Assembly: GCA_937915285.1 (NCBI GenBank)
Contig: CALDNG010000114.1
Span: forward strand, 1-8,250
Source of the DNA: an uncultured Desulfomonile sp.
GTDB taxonomy: Bacteria > Desulfobacterota > Desulfomonilia > Desulfomonilales > Desulfomonilaceae
Length of the DNA stretch: 8,250 bases
Reading direction: 5' to 3'
Shown here in pieces: positions 6,789-8,250 of this stretch (within the stretch, counting starts at the first letter, position 1; every line of letters starts with the position of its first letter). Under the pieces are notes generated by a model, which saw only the letters and a program-made list of their open reading frames with translations, had not been told where the DNA came from and made no database searches. A program made the position numbers and the translations under genes.

Positions 6789-6832
6789 TTCGTCGCATGA
6801 AATCATGTGAAACATGGTTTTCGTGCGATGAA
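6789..6832. repeat. Long imperfect inverted repeat (20-bp stem-loop) between pnp and peptidase gene
   Basis: The left arm 6789-6808 pairs with the right arm 6812-6832 around a GAA loop: 20 base pairs, including three G-U pairs, and one bulged T. The 117-bp gap contains only this element and the peptidase ribosome site. On the plus strand no T run follows (ACCCTCAAAAAG), so it is not a standard intrinsic terminator. It could be an RNA-processing site (RNase III or E), a 3'-end stabiliser for pnp mRNA, or a copy of a dispersed palindromic repeat. The structure is seen directly; the function is open. Confidence 0.6.
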
Positions 6833-6865
6833 CCCTCAAAAAGATAAGGAATCCCGTCCAACTAA

Positions 6866-8185
6866 ATGACCCAACCTCCTGCTCTGCACTCTTGTACAAA
6901 CGGTTCTAGCGACCTATCCCTCTATAAGAAGACAATACTTGACAATGGGGTTAGGATAGTTACGGAAAACATCCCTTACATGAGGTCTGTTTCCATTGGT
7001 ATATGGGTGAGATGCGGTTCGAGGCTTGAAAATCAGAAGCTGAACGGTATTTCTCACTTTATTGAACACATGCTTTTCAAGGGAACCAATCGCCGATCTG
7101 CGTTACAGATTGCCAAAGAGATTGACGCTGTGGGAGGGGCCCTAAATGCCTTTACCAGTAAGGAACTCACATCTTTCTACTGCAGGGTGATGTCTGAGCA
7201 TCTCGAGTTAGCCACGGACCTGTTGAATGATATTTATCTGGAATCAATATTCCCTGAAGATGAAATAGAGCGAGAGAAGGATGTGATCTGTCAGGAAATC
7301 AGGCAACAGGACGATACCCCTGAAGAATTGATTCATGAAATGCTCAGTATGAATTTCTGGAAGGACGATCCACTCGGGCAGCCTATTCTAGGATTTGTTC
7401 CGAGCATAATGTGCATAGACCGTGATTCGTTAACCTCTTTCAAAGGCAACAATTACAGGCCTGATCAGACGTTTATTTGCGCTGCGGGCCAAGTTGATCA
7501 TGAAGAGTTCGTTAAACTGGTTTCTCCTACGTTTGGTCGCTTGGACGCATGTGCGCCGAGGGGTGTTTTGGTCAGACCGGTCACAATCCCGGGCCAGATT
7601 GTCGAAATCAAGGATCTTGAGCAGGTTCATTTATGCCTGGCCTCCGAAGGCCCGAGTCAGGTAGATGGCAGACGGCATGCAGGTTATATTTTGAACACCA
7701 TTCTTGGTGGTGGGATGAGTTCACGTCTCTTCCAGGAAGTTCGTGAAAAACGTGGCTTGGCTTACAATGTTTACTCTTTCCTGTCTTCCTATTCAGACAC
7801 TGGGATGTTCGGAGTTTATTCGGCCTGCGAGCCAGATCGTTTTGAAGAACTCATGGAGGTCATAGCTGAATACACAATCAGCCTGGGTTCAACAATTACG
7901 GCTGAGGAAGTCAGACTGGCAAAGAATCAGTTAAAGGGCAGCATCATTCTGGCCATGGAATCATCGGAAGCTCGAATGAACAGACTGGCCAAGAGTGAAA
8001 TTTATTTTGGGGAACACGTCTCGATAGAAAAAATCATATCGGATATAGATAAGGTTTCGGCTTCCGAACTCTCCGATTACGCCTCAGAGATGCTGAGTCC
8101 CGGCAAATTTACTGTGGCCGTCCTGGGACCTACTACCTCCAACATCGATGCGAACAACTATTTCAACTTCCGTCATCAATCCTGA
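6866..8185 (+). CDS. M16-family zinc metallopeptidase (processing-peptidase-like)
   Basis: A complete 439-residue peptidase of the M16B (pitrilysin/MPP-like) family, slightly longer than the usual 410-430. The inverted zinc motif is HFIEH: H64 and H68 bind zinc, E67 is catalytic, and E144 in VICQEI fits the third zinc ligand, 76 residues after H68. The N-terminal active half is about 22-180 (LDNGVRIVTE, SIGIWVRCGSRLE, GISHFIEHMLFKGT). The C-terminal half is about 185-430, with LGGGMSSRLFQEVREKRG and LAYNVYS (R296, Y300) forming the typical substrate-side R/Y segment. No signal peptide is seen, so it is probably cytoplasmic. TAA lies directly before ATG 6866, so no longer start exists; AAGGA is 15 nt upstream, a weak spacing. 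The first 18 residues are not conserved-looking. An M16 gene after pnp is a widespread arrangement (mlpA/ymxG in Bacillus), often followed by dut, but the window ends before any such gene. The natural substrate is unknown. Confidence 0.95.
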   Translation: MTQPPALHSCTNGSSDLSLYKKTILDNGVRIVTENIPYMRSVSIGIWVRCGSRLENQKLNGISHFIEHMLFKGTNRRSALQIAKEIDAVGGALNAFTSKELTSFYCRVMSEHLELATDLLNDIYLESIFPEDEIEREKDVICQEIRQQDDTPEELIHEMLSMNFWKDDPLGQPILGFVPSIMCIDRDSLTSFKGNNYRPDQTFICAAGQVDHEEFVKLVSPTFGRLDACAPRGVLVRPVTIPGQIVEIKDLEQVHLCLASEGPSQVDGRRHAGYILNTILGGGMSSRLFQEVREKRGLAYNVYSFLSSYSDTGMFGVYSACEPDRFEELMEVIAEYTISLGSTITAEEVRLAKNQLKGSIILAMESSEARMNRLAKSEIYFGEHVSIEKIISDIDKVSASELSDYASEMLSPGKFTVAVLGPTTSNIDANNYFNFRHQS

Positions 8186-8203
8186 CAACTATTTCTCCTG
8201 ACT

Positions 8204-8236
8204 TTGACACTTTTTTTGTAAAAACACTGATATATT
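8204..8236 (+). promoter_or_regulatory. Promoter-like sequence after the peptidase gene
   Basis: A perfect TTGACA (8204-8209) is followed by a run of seven Ts, an A-rich stretch and TATATT (8231-8236). The spacing between the two is 21 bp, longer than the usual 16-18; at 18 bp only the poor TGATAT is available. It lies 18 bp after the peptidase stop and could serve a gene beyond the window. No hairpin terminator is visible between the stop and this site. Confidence 0.28.
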
Positions 8237-8250
8237 AGCATGTTGACTTT

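Noticed and set aside
6789..6832. Intrinsic terminator for pnp at the long hairpin
   Set aside because: Neither strand has a T run immediately 3' of the stem; the plus strand continues with ACCCTCAAAAAG.
1..8250. CRISPR array, tRNA, rRNA, insertion sequence, attachment site or defence system
   Set aside because: Reading both strands showed no regularly spaced repeats, cloverleaf, transposase motifs or defence-type genes; the window is an exporter operon beside housekeeping genes.

Overview
The window is one end of an assembled contig from a mid-GC bacterium. Its first 43 bases are not biological: they read as an Illumina TruSeq index adapter fused to the insert. The genes suggest a Gram-negative of the Desulfobacterota (old Deltaproteobacteria) type. 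The evidence is a periplasmic adaptor/ABC export operon that implies an outer membrane, and the order rpsO-pnp-M16 peptidase. The phylum is an inference, because that gene order also occurs in Firmicutes and other groups.

Left arm (44-3849, minus strand): a compact four-gene operon for a MacAB-type ABC export or extrusion system. Transcription order is membrane-fusion protein (GTG start), cytoplasmic ATPase, permease 1, permease 2. The ATPase and permease 1 overlap by ATGA. Unlike E. coli MacB, ATPase and permease are separate proteins, and there are two diverged permeases, so the membrane unit is probably a heterodimer. Permease 2 is cut by the contig end after 224 codons, before its last three membrane helices. 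No outer-membrane channel gene is visible.

Centre (3850-4320): a 471-bp divergent intergenic region. It holds a candidate promoter for the export operon, three successive stem-loops on the plus strand of which the last is an intrinsic-terminator-like hairpin with a T run (a possible small RNA), and a candidate promoter and short hairpin leader for rpsO.

Right arm (4321-8185, plus strand): rpsO (ribosomal protein S15, TTG start, strong Shine-Dalgarno), pnp (polynucleotide phosphorylase, all domains intact) and a complete M16 zinc peptidase gene. This is a well-known conserved neighbourhood linking ribosome assembly and RNA turnover. A 44-nt, 20-bp stem-loop separates pnp from the peptidase gene. 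The last 65 bases hold no gene, only a promoter-like sequence.

I see no CRISPR array, tRNA or rRNA gene, transposase or defence system, and nothing that amounts to a new multi-gene system. The points most worth a second look are the adapter contamination, the split two-permease exporter, the candidate small RNA and the pnp-peptidase hairpin.
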